DNA of 64,000 nucleotides, from assembly GCA_051879215.1 (NCBI GenBank), contig JBJELP010000267.1:5526-69525 (forward strand), in the 5' to 3' direction. This stretch comes from TWA4 sp051879215. GTDB lineage: Bacteria > Bacillota > Clostridia > Lachnospirales > Lachnospiraceae. This document shows positions 26,689 through 35,522 of this stretch, piece by piece. The position numbers and the translations under genes were made by a program. A model generated the notes under the pieces. It searched no databases. It worked only from the letters and a program-made list of their open reading frames with translations, and was not told the origin of the DNA. Within the stretch, counting starts at the first letter, position 1. Every line of letters begins with the position of its first letter.

Positions 26689-26958
26689 ATGAAAGAAACG
26701 AATATATTCAAAGTGCTGGCAGACAGTCAGCGGCGGGAGATTCTCACGATGCTGAAGGATGAGCGATTAAATGCCGGAGAAATTGCTGAGAAATTACAGA
26801 TTACACCGGCAGCGCTTTCCTATCATTTAAAACTGTTGAAAAATGCGGATCTGATTTCTGAATACAGAGAAAAAAACTTTATCTATTACGAAATCAATAC
26901 CACAGTTTTTGACGAGCTGATCTTATGGGTAAACCAGTTTGGAGGTAGAAAAGGATGA
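26689..26958 (+). CDS. ArsR-family autorepressor, SdpR-like
   Basis: 89 residues, winged helix-turn-helix. FKVLADSQRREILTMLKDER and ITPAALSYHLKLLKNADLI are typical of SdpR-type ArsR proteins; the cysteines of metal sensors are absent. In Bacillus SdpR represses sdpRI and is released when SdpI captures the SdpC toxin. A GTG at 26680 extends the frame by three codons, but the ATG at 26689 is better spaced from CAGG. Its stop overlaps the sdpI-like start by four bases. Confidence 0.85.
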   Translation: MKETNIFKVLADSQRREILTMLKDERLNAGEIAEKLQITPAALSYHLKLLKNADLISEYREKNFIYYEINTTVFDELILWVNQFGGRKG

Positions 26959-27659
26959 AGAAGATCATGTGGTTTGCAGCGATTATACCATCTGTTATTA
27001 CGTGTATTGTATTACAGTTCATGCCGGAGACGATACCTATGCACTATGATCTGGCAGGAAATATTGACCGATGGGGCAGCAAGGCGGAAGAATTTGTTTT
27101 CCCGGCAATTATTTTATTGGTTACCTTCTTCTGGCATCTGATGATCCGTGTATTTGAGAAAAAGGCAATGAAAGCAGAAACAGAAAAAGAACAGATGGAA
27201 GCCGGATCCAATGCAAAGCTATTGTGTATTGTCGGTCTTTCTCAGGCAATTATGTTTGGTATCATGCATTGCTTTTCTTTATACTCCTCTTACATGGAGG
27301 CGAATTCCGGAAGCACCAGAGCTGTAGTCGATATCGCAAAGGTGTCCTGTATTCTCTGCGGTGCAATGCTTATCGTAATTGGAAATTATCTGACAAAGTC
27401 AAGGATCAATTCATCGGTCGGACTTCGTACCGTCTGGAGCATGTATAACGATACCACCTGGAGAAAAAGCAACCGTATTTGCGCCATCAGCCTGATGGCA
27501 GCCGGATTACTGACCATCGTGACAACTGTATTTGCAAGCGGAATGATCAGCACGGTTCTTCTGCTCGTATATATACTGCTGGCGACAATTGTTTCCTGTG
27601 TGTATTCCAAAAAAGTATATGATCAGGAAATAAAGAAGGAAAATAAAAAAGAAGTCTGA
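26955..27659 (+). CDS. SdpI-like immunity membrane protein
   Basis: 234 residues with about six membrane segments. It has the DUF1648 motif at the N-terminus (MPETIPMHYDLAGNIDRWGS) and the SdpI/YfhL C-terminal signature VGLRTVWSMYNDTTWRKSN. In Bacillus SdpI protects against the SdpC cannibalism toxin and signals to SdpR. Coupled to the ArsR gene by ATGA. No sdpA, sdpB or sdpC gene is in the window, so the pair probably guards against toxins of neighbours, or serves another envelope-stress purpose. Confidence 0.85.
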   Translation: MKKIMWFAAIIPSVITCIVLQFMPETIPMHYDLAGNIDRWGSKAEEFVFPAIILLVTFFWHLMIRVFEKKAMKAETEKEQMEAGSNAKLLCIVGLSQAIMFGIMHCFSLYSSYMEANSGSTRAVVDIAKVSCILCGAMLIVIGNYLTKSRINSSVGLRTVWSMYNDTTWRKSNRICAISLMAAGLLTIVTTVFASGMISTVLLLVYILLATIVSCVYSKKVYDQEIKKENKKEV

Positions 27660-27697
27660 ATTGGTTATGGAATTGAATAAAAATGAGGGTTTATGTA

Positions 27698-28411
27698 ATG
27701 AAAAAGAAAATCGTATATATTGCAGCACCGCTTCTGGCTCTGTTCCTGGTGTCCGTATGGTACATCAATGATTACTACCACAGCGACGAATCCGTACAGC
27801 AATATTTCAGTCAGAATGGTGAGGTTTCCATCTCCGAAATAAAAGACGGTCTGTTTCTGGATGGACCGGGAACAGAAAACGCACTGATCTTTTACCCCGG
27901 TGCAAAGGTGGAATATACAGCATATCTTCCTCTGTTATACCGGACAGCAGAGCAGGGAACCGATGTCTTTCTGGTGAAAATGCCCTGCAATCTGGCTATT
28001 CTGGACAAAAACCGTGCAGACAAGATTCTGGAAGCCTATAACTACAAACACTGGTATCTGGGCGGTCACTCCCTTGGCGGCGCCATGGCAGCAGACTACT
28101 GTGTTTCCAATACCCACAGACTGGACGGCCTGGTACTGCTGGCTGCTTATCCCACAAAAAACCTCCGAACCGAAGGATTTTCTGTACTTTCGGTTTACGG
28201 CAGTGAAGATCATGTACTGAATATGGAAAAATATGAACAGGGAAAACCGTTTTTACCAGAGGACTTCACCGAAATGTGTATCCCCGGCGGAAACCATGCC
28301 CAATTCGGAAACTACGGTCTGCAGAAAGGAGACGGAACTGCATCTATTTCAGCAGAAGAACAGCAGGCACAGACCGCTCTGGCCATCAGCAATATGGTGA
28401 CGGCCAAGTAG
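27698..28411 (+). CDS. membrane-anchored alpha/beta hydrolase
   Basis: 237 residues. One N-terminal membrane helix (about 3-22), then an alpha/beta-hydrolase fold outside the membrane: nucleophile elbow GGHSLGGAMAADYC, aspartate in SVYGSEDHVL and histidine in IPGGNHAQFGNYG. It resembles Abhydrolase_5 / dienelactone-hydrolase-like proteins; substrate unknown. It follows the sdpI-like gene by 38 bases and ends the cassette bounded by the 47-bp repeats. The ATG at 27698, not 27683, suits the upstream GAGGG. Confidence 0.8.
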   Translation: MKKKIVYIAAPLLALFLVSVWYINDYYHSDESVQQYFSQNGEVSISEIKDGLFLDGPGTENALIFYPGAKVEYTAYLPLLYRTAEQGTDVFLVKMPCNLAILDKNRADKILEAYNYKHWYLGGHSLGGAMAADYCVSNTHRLDGLVLLAAYPTKNLRTEGFSVLSVYGSEDHVLNMEKYEQGKPFLPEDFTEMCIPGGNHAQFGNYGLQKGDGTASISAEEQQAQTALAISNMVTAK

Positions 28412-28576
28412 GGCTGTAATATTGAGAAAGTATGCAAAACACACGCCCTTTTTCCGGGTTCACATGAATCAAGACGGTATTCCTATGTATATATTGCCAG
28501 ATTTGATTATGCGCAAGTTTAATTACATTCTATTTTTTGATTATACGCATTCTCCCACGAAGCAATCGCTCTGGAG

Positions 28577-28623
28577 TTTACTTTCCGTTTCCGGAAAGAG
28601 TATCTGTAAATGGAGGGGTTTTA
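28577..28623. repeat. 47-bp repeat, copy 2
   Basis: 44 of 47 positions match the spoVT-leader copy at 26541-26587, same orientation. The spoVT ribosome-site arm is not present here, so it is a detached copy. Confidence 0.85.
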
Positions 28624-28875
28624 TACCGACCTTTTCTTGTTCTTCTGATTCTGTTATCAATACATGTGATTCAAAACAGAAAATCACTTTTCACTTCGCT
28701 TTCAATTGTACAACTATGCACAAAATCATCTAATTCATAATTGATTTTATGATAATTTTTATAGGATTTATCCGAATCCCCAGACGGTGATACGAAAAAA
28801 GTATTCAAAGGATAGACCCCTTTTCCAGGCTCCGGGAGTCATTACGTAGAAAATAGAGAATCTGAACAGCCCGTA

Positions 28876-28904
28876 TTGACACTGCCGGAAAACGGACGTA
28901 TAAT
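28876..28904 (+). promoter_or_regulatory. consensus sigma-A promoter
   Basis: TTGACA, 17 bp, TATAAT, an exact match to consensus, about 90 bases before the ATG at 28995. Confidence 0.9.
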
Positions 28905-28919
28905 TTTAATCGTTGAATT

Positions 28920-28935
28920 CGTTAATATTTTAACG
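28920..28935. promoter_or_regulatory. operator-like dyad over the transcription start
   Basis: CGTTAA, four bases, TTAACG, a perfect dyad about 10-25 bases after the -10, within a wider ATCGTT/AACGAT pair. Confidence 0.6.
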
Positions 28936-28994
28936 ATAATATTTATCAGCGGTTTTGCCGCACCCGGAGATAAGAAAGGAAAAAGGAGTAAGTT

Positions 28995-29267
28995 ATGAAA
29001 AAGAACACCGCTACACTTTATGATTCTGTTACAAATGATCGTGCAATCAGCAATACCATCGAAGATTTTCTGATTAACGAAGCTGTCAGCGGACCCACTG
29101 TTACCATCAGCATGGTTATTGAATTACTGAAGATTATCAGAAACAGACTGTCCCTTGGTCAGGAAATCACCATGGAAAAGACCGGTTCTGTTCTGACTGC
29201 TGAGAATTTTGAAGAATATCTGAGAAATAATTTTTCTGAATATATCCACGATGAAGTTCTGAAATAA
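28995..29267 (+). CDS. hypothetical small protein (90 residues)
   Basis: I do not recognise a family. The protein is soluble and mostly helical, with no cysteine and no membrane segment; it begins MKKNTATLYDSVTNDRAIS and has a mid-section SMVIELLKIIRNRLSLGQEI. It is certainly expressed-looking: an exact consensus promoter, an operator-like dyad, AAGGAAAAAGGAG before the ATG and a strong terminator 35 bases after the stop. Monocistronic. Confidence 0.75.
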   Translation: MKKNTATLYDSVTNDRAISNTIEDFLINEAVSGPTVTISMVIELLKIIRNRLSLGQEITMEKTGSVLTAENFEEYLRNNFSEYIHDEVLK

Positions 29268-29301
29268 TTCCTCCATCTCAAAAATAAATCACTCCCTCAT
29301 C

Positions 29302-29348
29302 AAAAAAGATGTCCGGACGGCATTTCTGCCGCTCCGGACATCTTTTTT
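29302..29348. terminator. bidirectional terminator
   Basis: A long hairpin AAAAAGATGTCCGGA...TCCGGACATCTTTTTT with an inner CGGCA/TGCCG stem, between the small gene and malQ, which converge here. Confidence 0.9.
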
Positions 29349-29414
29349 GGTTTAACCCATGTGAGTGATGCCGTAGTTAAAAGGTTTTTGAAGTCCTGAA
29401 ATCTTTAATCCCTG

Positions 29415-30917
29415 TTAATTCCAGTTCTTCCGTCCATACCGCAGCGTTACCTTATGAATGGTCTGCTGCAGTTCTTCCGTCAATTCTTCCTCTTTCAGTC
29501 TCCATTTCCAGTTTTCTCCGACTGTAGACGGTTTATTCATCCGGCAGCTGTTATCATATCCCAGATAATCCTGCATCGGAATTACACACAGATTGGAGCG
29601 ACTGCGCATAATCAGGCTGATGAATGCCCAGTTCAGTTCTTCATCCGGTGTATAGTGATCGCAGAGATAATCACGTGCCAGTTCACGCTCTTCCTCCTGA
29701 ATACAGGTAAACCATCCGTTAATGGTTTCATTATCATGAGTACCCGTATATGCCACACTATTTTCCGTATAATTATGAGGCAGATAGTCATTGGCGCATC
29801 CGGAATCACGGGAATCAAAAGCAAATTCCAGAACCTTCATGCCCGGAAATCCGCTTTCCTGAACCAGTCTGCGTACCGAATCCGTCATATAACCCAGATC
29901 CTCCGCAATGACCTCCTTCCATCCAAGCGCACGTTCCACGTGACGGAACAGATCAAGTCCGGGTCCTTTTTCCCAATGGCCGTTCAGAGCGGTAGTTTCT
30001 CCATACGGAATGGAATAATATTCATCAAATCCACGGAAATGATCAATTCTCACCACATCATACAAGCGGAAACAATGTGCCAGCCTGGAAATCCACCACT
30101 GGTAGCCGGTCTGCCTGTGATATTCCCAGTTGTAAAGGGGATTTCCCCAAAGCTGTCCTACTGCGGAAAAACCATCCGGCGGACATCCCGCCACTGCCGT
30201 GGGAACATTATCCTGATCTAACTGGAACAGCAGCGGATTTGCCCATGCATCTGCACTGTCCATGGACACATAAATCGGAATATCTCCGATCAGCTGAATA
30301 CCTTTGGAATTTGCATAGTTTTTCAGCTTTGTCCATTGTTCATAGAATTTAAACTGCAGATATTGCTGAAATTCAATATCAAAGTACAGCTCACGGCGAT
30401 AATAATCCATGGAATATCCCCAGCGCAGACGGATATCTTCCGCCCATTCGCTCCAGGGAGCACCGTCAAATCGATCCTTCACCGCCATAAACAGCGCATA
30501 ATCAGCCAGCCACCAGCGATTTTCATTCAAAAATTTCTGATAATCCGGATTTTCACTGATATTGCTGCGTTCGTAAGCTTTTCTAAGCAGCGGATACCGG
30601 CTCTGATACAGTTTCTCATAGTCAATGCTTCCCGCATCTTCGCCAAAATCAGCTGCGTCACACTCTTCCTGTGTCAGCACGCCTTCCTCCACCAAGGCCT
30701 CCAGACTGATAAAATACGGATTTCCTGCAAAAGTTGAAAATGACTGATAGGGTGAATCCCCATAGCTGGTCGGACCAAGCGGAAGGATCTGCCAGTAAGT
30801 CTGACCGGCTTCTTTCAGCCAGTCAACAAAATCATATGCGTTTCTGGAAAAGCAGCCAATCCCGTAGCGGGACGGCAGACTGGTGATTGAAAGCAAAATA
30901 CCTGCTGATCGCTTCAT
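29415..30917 (-). CDS. malQ: 4-alpha-glucanotransferase (amylomaltase), GH77
   Basis: 500 residues, full GH77 length. SITSLPSRYGIGCFS at the N-terminus, GDIPIYVSMDSADAW, nucleophile region VRIDHFRGFDEYY, acid/base region VIAEDLG and the GTHDNETI motif are present. It transfers glucan segments between malto-oligosaccharides and releases glucose, in the cytoplasm. The ATG at 30917 has GAGGAG eight bases upstream and starts one base after the stop of the preceding gene. It is the third gene of the PTS operon, so it probably processes sugars brought in by that PTS or by other maltodextrin routes. Confidence 0.95.
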   Translation of the reverse strand: MKRSAGILLSITSLPSRYGIGCFSRNAYDFVDWLKEAGQTYWQILPLGPTSYGDSPYQSFSTFAGNPYFISLEALVEEGVLTQEECDAADFGEDAGSIDYEKLYQSRYPLLRKAYERSNISENPDYQKFLNENRWWLADYALFMAVKDRFDGAPWSEWAEDIRLRWGYSMDYYRRELYFDIEFQQYLQFKFYEQWTKLKNYANSKGIQLIGDIPIYVSMDSADAWANPLLFQLDQDNVPTAVAGCPPDGFSAVGQLWGNPLYNWEYHRQTGYQWWISRLAHCFRLYDVVRIDHFRGFDEYYSIPYGETTALNGHWEKGPGLDLFRHVERALGWKEVIAEDLGYMTDSVRRLVQESGFPGMKVLEFAFDSRDSGCANDYLPHNYTENSVAYTGTHDNETINGWFTCIQEEERELARDYLCDHYTPDEELNWAFISLIMRSRSNLCVIPMQDYLGYDNSCRMNKPSTVGENWKWRLKEEELTEELQQTIHKVTLRYGRKNWN

Positions 30918-30918
30918 A

Positions 30919-31788
30919 TTACAACTCCTCTCCTGCATCTTTCGTTTCCACCATCACACCATAGTGATCGGAAACCTTTTCATAATATTTTCCATTGCAG
31001 ACCACCTGCGACCGGAGCACCTGCACCGGCCGGCTGCTGAAAATATAATCCAGCCGCATGCCTTTGACGCCTTCACATTCCAGCTCTGATGACCGTTCCT
31101 TCCAACCATCAATCACTTCTTCAACAGTAATCCCGGTATCTTTTTCTTCTGCATTTGCAAATGTATCTCTCCAATCACTCTGAATCACCAGATCATAACC
31201 CTGACCGCGTACAGTAGATGAGCTGTTAAAATCCCCCATTAGCCACACCGGCTGTCCATTCTGTTTCTTATTAAAAAGATATGTCTCCAATCGGTTCCAT
31301 TGACTGGCAAATGGTTCTTCATCATCATCCCACCAGCCCATATGAACTGTATAATACCAACTATTTCCTGTCTGAATTCCCAGTACTTTCCGGGTCTTCC
31401 AGTTGTGATAGTCCTGTAACCGGCTGGTAAAAAACTGCTCTGCTTTTTCAATGGGGCGGCGGCTGAACACCGCCATGCCCTCATCATAGCAATCATATCC
31501 AAGCTTTGCCGGAACCCAGGTCCAGTAATAGAAAAGTCCTTCTTTGAACAAACGCTCTGCAAGCCAGGCTGCATAATTATCCTCTCGCACCGGAACATCA
31601 GAACCGGGGCAGGGCAGGAAACCTGCAAGCTGTTCTTCGTCCTTTATCGATGCGGCAGCCGTCTGATTGACCTCCTGCATTGCAAAAAGATCCGGCTGCT
31701 CCTTCAGAATCATGCGAGCAAAACATTCTCGTTTGATCTCAAAATCCGGTTCCACCAGACTATGTGTATTCATTGTTAAAAGCTTCAT
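30919..31788 (-). CDS. endonuclease/exonuclease/phosphatase-fold protein
   Basis: 289 residues, EEP fold: LLTMNTHSLVEPD (metal Asn), LFAMQEVNQT (metal Glu), YYTVHMGWWDDD, WLMGDFNSSS and the closing SDHYGVMVE are all present, so the active site looks intact. The family covers nucleases, inositol-phosphate and sphingolipid phosphodiesterases; the substrate here is unknown. Position between a sugar PTS and malQ, with tight spacing, suggests a phosphatase acting on a sugar phosphate or related metabolite, but that is inference. ATG at 31788 has AAAGGAGGGGAAGG upstream. Confidence 0.8.
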   Translation of the reverse strand: MKLLTMNTHSLVEPDFEIKRECFARMILKEQPDLFAMQEVNQTAAASIKDEEQLAGFLPCPGSDVPVREDNYAAWLAERLFKEGLFYYWTWVPAKLGYDCYDEGMAVFSRRPIEKAEQFFTSRLQDYHNWKTRKVLGIQTGNSWYYTVHMGWWDDDEEPFASQWNRLETYLFNKKQNGQPVWLMGDFNSSSTVRGQGYDLVIQSDWRDTFANAEEKDTGITVEEVIDGWKERSSELECEGVKGMRLDYIFSSRPVQVLRSQVVCNGKYYEKVSDHYGVMVETKDAGEEL

Positions 31789-31904
31789 GATCCTTCCCCT
31801 CCTTTCTGCATCCGGATCCGCTGCCAAATCTCCGCAAGCCTCGATTTGAAAATATTGTAGTCAAAAGCTTCTGACCACATGATACAGACGGATTTCTCCG
31901 CGTT

Positions 31905-34091
31905 TTACAGGATATCGTTGATATCGGATTTTAATACATCAGCCTTCGGACCGTATACCGCCTGAATGCCGTTATCCTTCTTAATAAGTCCCAGTGCACC
32001 TTCTGCCTTCCAGTTCTGCAGATCTGCAACCTTATCCAGATCTTTTACGGTTACACGCAGACGGGTCATGCAGGCATCCACCAGAGTAATATTTTCACGA
32101 CCGCCCAGAAGTGCGATGATACGCTCTGCCTGGCTGTTTCCTCCGACCGCTTTTCCTGTTTCCGCACCTGCTGCGCCGCCTTCCTCTGCATTGTCATCCG
32201 TATAATTGCCAAGGCGTCCGGGAGTTGCGAATTTAAACTTTCCGATCATAAAGTATGCAACAAAATATCCAATTGCGAAGAATGCAGCCACACAGATTGC
32301 AAAATTAACCAGATCGCCTGCCAGTCCTGCTTTTAAAGACATGGGAATTCGGGTCATAAACTCCAGATTTCCGAAAGAATGCAGACGAAGATTGATAATA
32401 CCTGCCATTGCAAATGCACAGCCCTGCAGAACCGCATAAACAATATATAACGGCAGCGCACAGAACATGAACATAAATTCCAGAGGCTCTGTTACACCGG
32501 TCAGAAATACTGCTAATACAGTGGATATAAACATGGAACGATAATTTTTCTTCTTATCAGGATCCACTCTGCGGTACATTGCAAGAGCAACACCCAGCAG
32601 CAAACCGGTTGCACCGATCATCTGACCTACCTTAAAGCGGGCAGGAGTTACTGTGGACATCAGGTTTGTATAAGCTGTCATATCACCTGCATCTTTAAAA
32701 TTGATCAGGTCTGTAACCCATGCAAGCCACAGCGGATCCTGTCCGAATACCTGAGATCCTGCATTCACACCGGTCATAATCGTATAAGTACCTCCGAAAG
32801 AGGTGTAGTTCATGGGAATCGTCAGCATATGATGCAGACCGAAGGGGAGCAGCAGACGCTCCAGAGTACCGTAAATAAAAGGTGCCAGTACTGGAGAAGT
32901 GGAAGAAGAATTTGCAATCCACACACCGAATGCATTGATGCCGGTCTGAACAACAGGCCAAACCACTGCCAGAACGAAGGAAATGATCACAGACCATGCA
33001 ATTACCACCATAGGAACAAAACGTTTTCCATTGAAGAATGCCAGTGCATCCGGAAGCTTACGGTAATTATAATACTTGTTGTAAATAATACCGCCGGCAA
33101 AACCTGCAATGATACCAACGAAAACACCCATGTTCAATGCCGGTGCGCCTAAGACAGAAGTGAAATAACCATTAACCAGAATCTCCTGTCCGAACAGGGT
33201 ATGGGTCACTGCATTGGGATCATTCAGCATGGCACTGTCAACACCGAAAATTGCACCGGTGATACAGTTAATCAGAACAAACGCAATGACTGCGGCAAAT
33301 GCGCCGCCTGCCCGCTCTTTTGCCCAGGAACCACCAATCGCTACAGCAAACAGGATATGCAGATTGTTAATGATGGCCCAACCGATATTTTCCATAACCC
33401 TGCCGATGGATGCGATCATATTGATGTCAACACCTGCCATCTGCACCAGTTTACCAATACTGATCATCAGACCTGCCGCCGGCATAACAGCAATTACCAC
33501 CATCAGAACCTTGCCCAGCTTCTGCAGGAAATCGAAGTTGATCGGAAATTTCTTCTTTTCTCTGGTTTCCGCCGGCTTTTCTTCGGTTACAGCTGCAGCC
33601 TCTGTTTCAGGCTGTTCTTCCTCCATTCGAATCAGAACATCACCTGCTTTTACAGTACCGGTCTGACCTTTCAGCTTCATATCATCAGCTCCTCCGCATA
33701 CCAGTACAGGAGTGATCGGATTAATTCCTTTTTCTTTCAAAAACTTCAGATCTACTTCAGCAATCAAATCCCCTTTTTTTACCTGATCGCCAACTTTTGC
33801 ATGTACCTTGAAACATTCCCCTTTTAAAGACACGGTTTCCAGACCCACGTGTACCAACATCTCCACTCCGTCATCGGAGCAGAAACCAAATGCATGGCAG
33901 GTCTCGGCCACTGAAATGACTTCTCCATTCACCGGGCTGACAATTTTTCCATCTTCCGGAATCACTGCCATACCATCACCAAGAATTTTCTGAGAAAAAA
34001 CCGGATCCGGAACCTGTTCCAGTGCAACCGCTTGCCCAGTCAAAGGAGAAACGATTTCCATGTTTTTGCAACACTTACTGCTTTCACTCAT
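31905..34091 (-). CDS. PTS glucose/maltose-family EIIA-EIIC-EIIB transporter
   Basis: 728 residues in one chain, order A-C-B. The EIIA (about 15-165) has the phospho-histidine region MLVHVGLETVSLKG; a Glu/Ala-rich linker follows; the EIIC membrane domain (about 195-600) is of the glucose superfamily; the C-terminal EIIB (about 650-728) has the phospho-cysteine in LVDACMTRLRV. It imports and phosphorylates a glucoside. Substrate is probably glucose or maltose given malQ and the LacI regulator. Start at 34091 has TGGAGG. The gene is preceded by a TTGCAA/TATATT promoter with a LacI-type operator over the start site. Confidence 0.9.
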   Translation of the reverse strand: MSESSKCCKNMEIVSPLTGQAVALEQVPDPVFSQKILGDGMAVIPEDGKIVSPVNGEVISVAETCHAFGFCSDDGVEMLVHVGLETVSLKGECFKVHAKVGDQVKKGDLIAEVDLKFLKEKGINPITPVLVCGGADDMKLKGQTGTVKAGDVLIRMEEEQPETEAAAVTEEKPAETREKKKFPINFDFLQKLGKVLMVVIAVMPAAGLMISIGKLVQMAGVDINMIASIGRVMENIGWAIINNLHILFAVAIGGSWAKERAGGAFAAVIAFVLINCITGAIFGVDSAMLNDPNAVTHTLFGQEILVNGYFTSVLGAPALNMGVFVGIIAGFAGGIIYNKYYNYRKLPDALAFFNGKRFVPMVVIAWSVIISFVLAVVWPVVQTGINAFGVWIANSSSTSPVLAPFIYGTLERLLLPFGLHHMLTIPMNYTSFGGTYTIMTGVNAGSQVFGQDPLWLAWVTDLINFKDAGDMTAYTNLMSTVTPARFKVGQMIGATGLLLGVALAMYRRVDPDKKKNYRSMFISTVLAVFLTGVTEPLEFMFMFCALPLYIVYAVLQGCAFAMAGIINLRLHSFGNLEFMTRIPMSLKAGLAGDLVNFAICVAAFFAIGYFVAYFMIGKFKFATPGRLGNYTDDNAEEGGAAGAETGKAVGGNSQAERIIALLGGRENITLVDACMTRLRVTVKDLDKVADLQNWKAEGALGLIKKDNGIQAVYGPKADVLKSDINDIL

Positions 34092-34123
34092 AGTTAAACC
34101 TCCATTTGTTGTGCTTGTCTTAC

Positions 34124-34135
34124 GCAACCGTTTGC
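34124..34135. promoter_or_regulatory. LacI-family (MalR/cre-like) operator
   Basis: GCAACCGTTTGC is a near-perfect dyad centred on CG, the form bound by LacI/GalR proteins and similar to catabolite-repression cre sites. It lies at the start site of the PTS promoter. Confidence 0.75.
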
Positions 34136-34139
34136 ATTA

Positions 34140-34168
34140 AATATATGATAGTTGCATTGTTTTTGCAA
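34140..34168 (-). promoter_or_regulatory. PTS operon promoter
   Basis: TTGCAA, 17 bp, TATATT on the minus strand. Confidence 0.7.
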
Positions 34169-34340
34169 GACTTATTTTAACAATTATTACCACTTCTACT
34201 TTTATAACAAAAACACTCCTCTGTTTTTGTGTATTTTTCCCATTCATTGGATTCCAAGCGTGCTTTATGTTACTGTTTGGGACTGAAATTCCGCTCTGCT
34301 GAATAGTAAACAAAGTTTGCATAATTTTTGCGCAATAATA

Positions 34341-34369
34341 TTGACTTTATTGCACAACTTTATTACAAT
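34341..34369 (+). promoter_or_regulatory. lacI-type regulator promoter
   Basis: TTGACT, 17 bp, TACAAT. The dyads TTGCGCAA just upstream and TTGCACAA in the spacer suggest autoregulation. Confidence 0.7.
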
Positions 34370-34401
34370 AGAATTCAATACTTTATGCGGAGGTTATTTC
34401 T

Positions 34402-35439
34402 ATGGCTGTTACAATCAAAGATGTTGCGGCACTTGCAGGTGTCTCCCCATCAACCGTATCACGAACCTGCAAGAACAACCCATCCATCAGTAAAGAAACA
34501 AAAGAAAAAGTCCGGCAGGCAATGGCCGAACTTGGATATGAACCGAATTTTCAGGCAAGCAACCTTGCCTCTCAGAATTCGCGTACAATCGGAATCATTC
34601 TTCCCATCTCTGAAAAAGAGGCCTACGAGAATTCCTTCTATCTGGAGGCAATTCGCGGGATCAGCCAATTCTGCAACCAGCGCCAGTATATTAACACCGT
34701 AATCACCGGACAGGATGAGGAAGAAATGCTTCAGGCTATCCGAACCATGACCCGCAGCGGACAGGTGGATGGTTTTATTGTCCTGTATTCCAAAAAGCAG
34801 GATCCCATCCTGGACTATTTATACAGTGAAGGTCTGCTTTACGTCCTGATCGGCAAAGCGTATCAGTTTGCAAATCAGACGATCTACATTGACAATGACA
34901 ACCTGCTGGCAGGACAGGAAGCCACTGAATACCTGTATCAGCTGGGACACAGGAAAATTGCCTATCTGGGAAGTGACCGCACGTTTGTTTTTTCTTCTGA
35001 CCGGCAATCCGGTTACCAGACCGCACTTCTGCGCCATGGTATCGTACCCAGACCGGAATACATCGTGGAAATTTCTTCCCTTTTAAAAGATGCCCATGAA
35101 CGAATCCGCGAACTTCTTCAATGCGAAGAACGACCCACTGCCATTCTGGTCAGCGACGACATCCTGGCAGTATCCCTCCATCAGGTATGTTGGGAGATGG
35201 GATTTTCCATTCCCCGGGATCTTTCCATCCTGTCCTTCAATAATTCCCTGTTTGCCCGCCTTACTTCACCACAGCTGACTTCTATCGATGTGAATTCCTT
35301 TCAGCTGGGTATCGAAGCGGCTTCTCAGATGATCAACCACATCGAGAACCCGAATCTGCTGGCGACCAAGATCATCGTCCCCCATTATCTGATTGAACGA
35401 AACAGCTGTCAGGCTATTGAGGCGGATGAAAACAATTAA
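34402..35439 (+). CDS. LacI-family regulator (MalR-like)
   Basis: 345 residues. The helix-turn-helix and hinge (TIKDVAALAGVSPSTVSRTC...) cover residues 1-58; the periplasmic-binding-like domain has RTIGIILP, DGFIVLYS, a GHRKIAYLGS strand and ERPTAILVSDDILAV. It most likely represses the divergent PTS-EEP-malQ operon in the absence of inducer, acting on the GCAA-CG-TTGC site. Strong GCGGAGG site. Confidence 0.92.
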   Translation: MAVTIKDVAALAGVSPSTVSRTCKNNPSISKETKEKVRQAMAELGYEPNFQASNLASQNSRTIGIILPISEKEAYENSFYLEAIRGISQFCNQRQYINTVITGQDEEEMLQAIRTMTRSGQVDGFIVLYSKKQDPILDYLYSEGLLYVLIGKAYQFANQTIYIDNDNLLAGQEATEYLYQLGHRKIAYLGSDRTFVFSSDRQSGYQTALLRHGIVPRPEYIVEISSLLKDAHERIRELLQCEERPTAILVSDDILAVSLHQVCWEMGFSIPRDLSILSFNNSLFARLTSPQLTSIDVNSFQLGIEAASQMINHIENPNLLATKIIVPHYLIERNSCQAIEADENN

Positions 35440-35443
35440 AAAA

Positions 35444-35500
35444 GAACCGCAGCTCCATTGAAGAATAAAATCCTGTCAATGGAACAGCGGTTCTCTTTTT
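35444..35500. terminator. bidirectional terminator between lacI-type gene and cstA
   Basis: A 17-bp arm pair (GAACCGCAGCTCCATTG with CAATGGAACAGCGGTTC, one mismatch pair) flanked by A- and T-runs; the two genes converge here. Confidence 0.9.
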
Positions 35501-35522
35501 TATTCTGTTCAATTTTCAGCTA

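Larger units (their letters stand above)
28412..28994. other. gene-free interval with repeat copy 2 and a regulated promoter
   Basis: It contains the second 47-bp repeat (28577-28623) and, at its right end, the consensus promoter and dyad of the next gene. Between them the AT-rich sequence has only short frames without ribosome sites. Confidence 0.6.

Noticed and set aside
28422..28733. 103-codon frame after the hydrolase
   Set aside because: No ribosome site, no recognisable motif, and it covers the 47-bp repeat.
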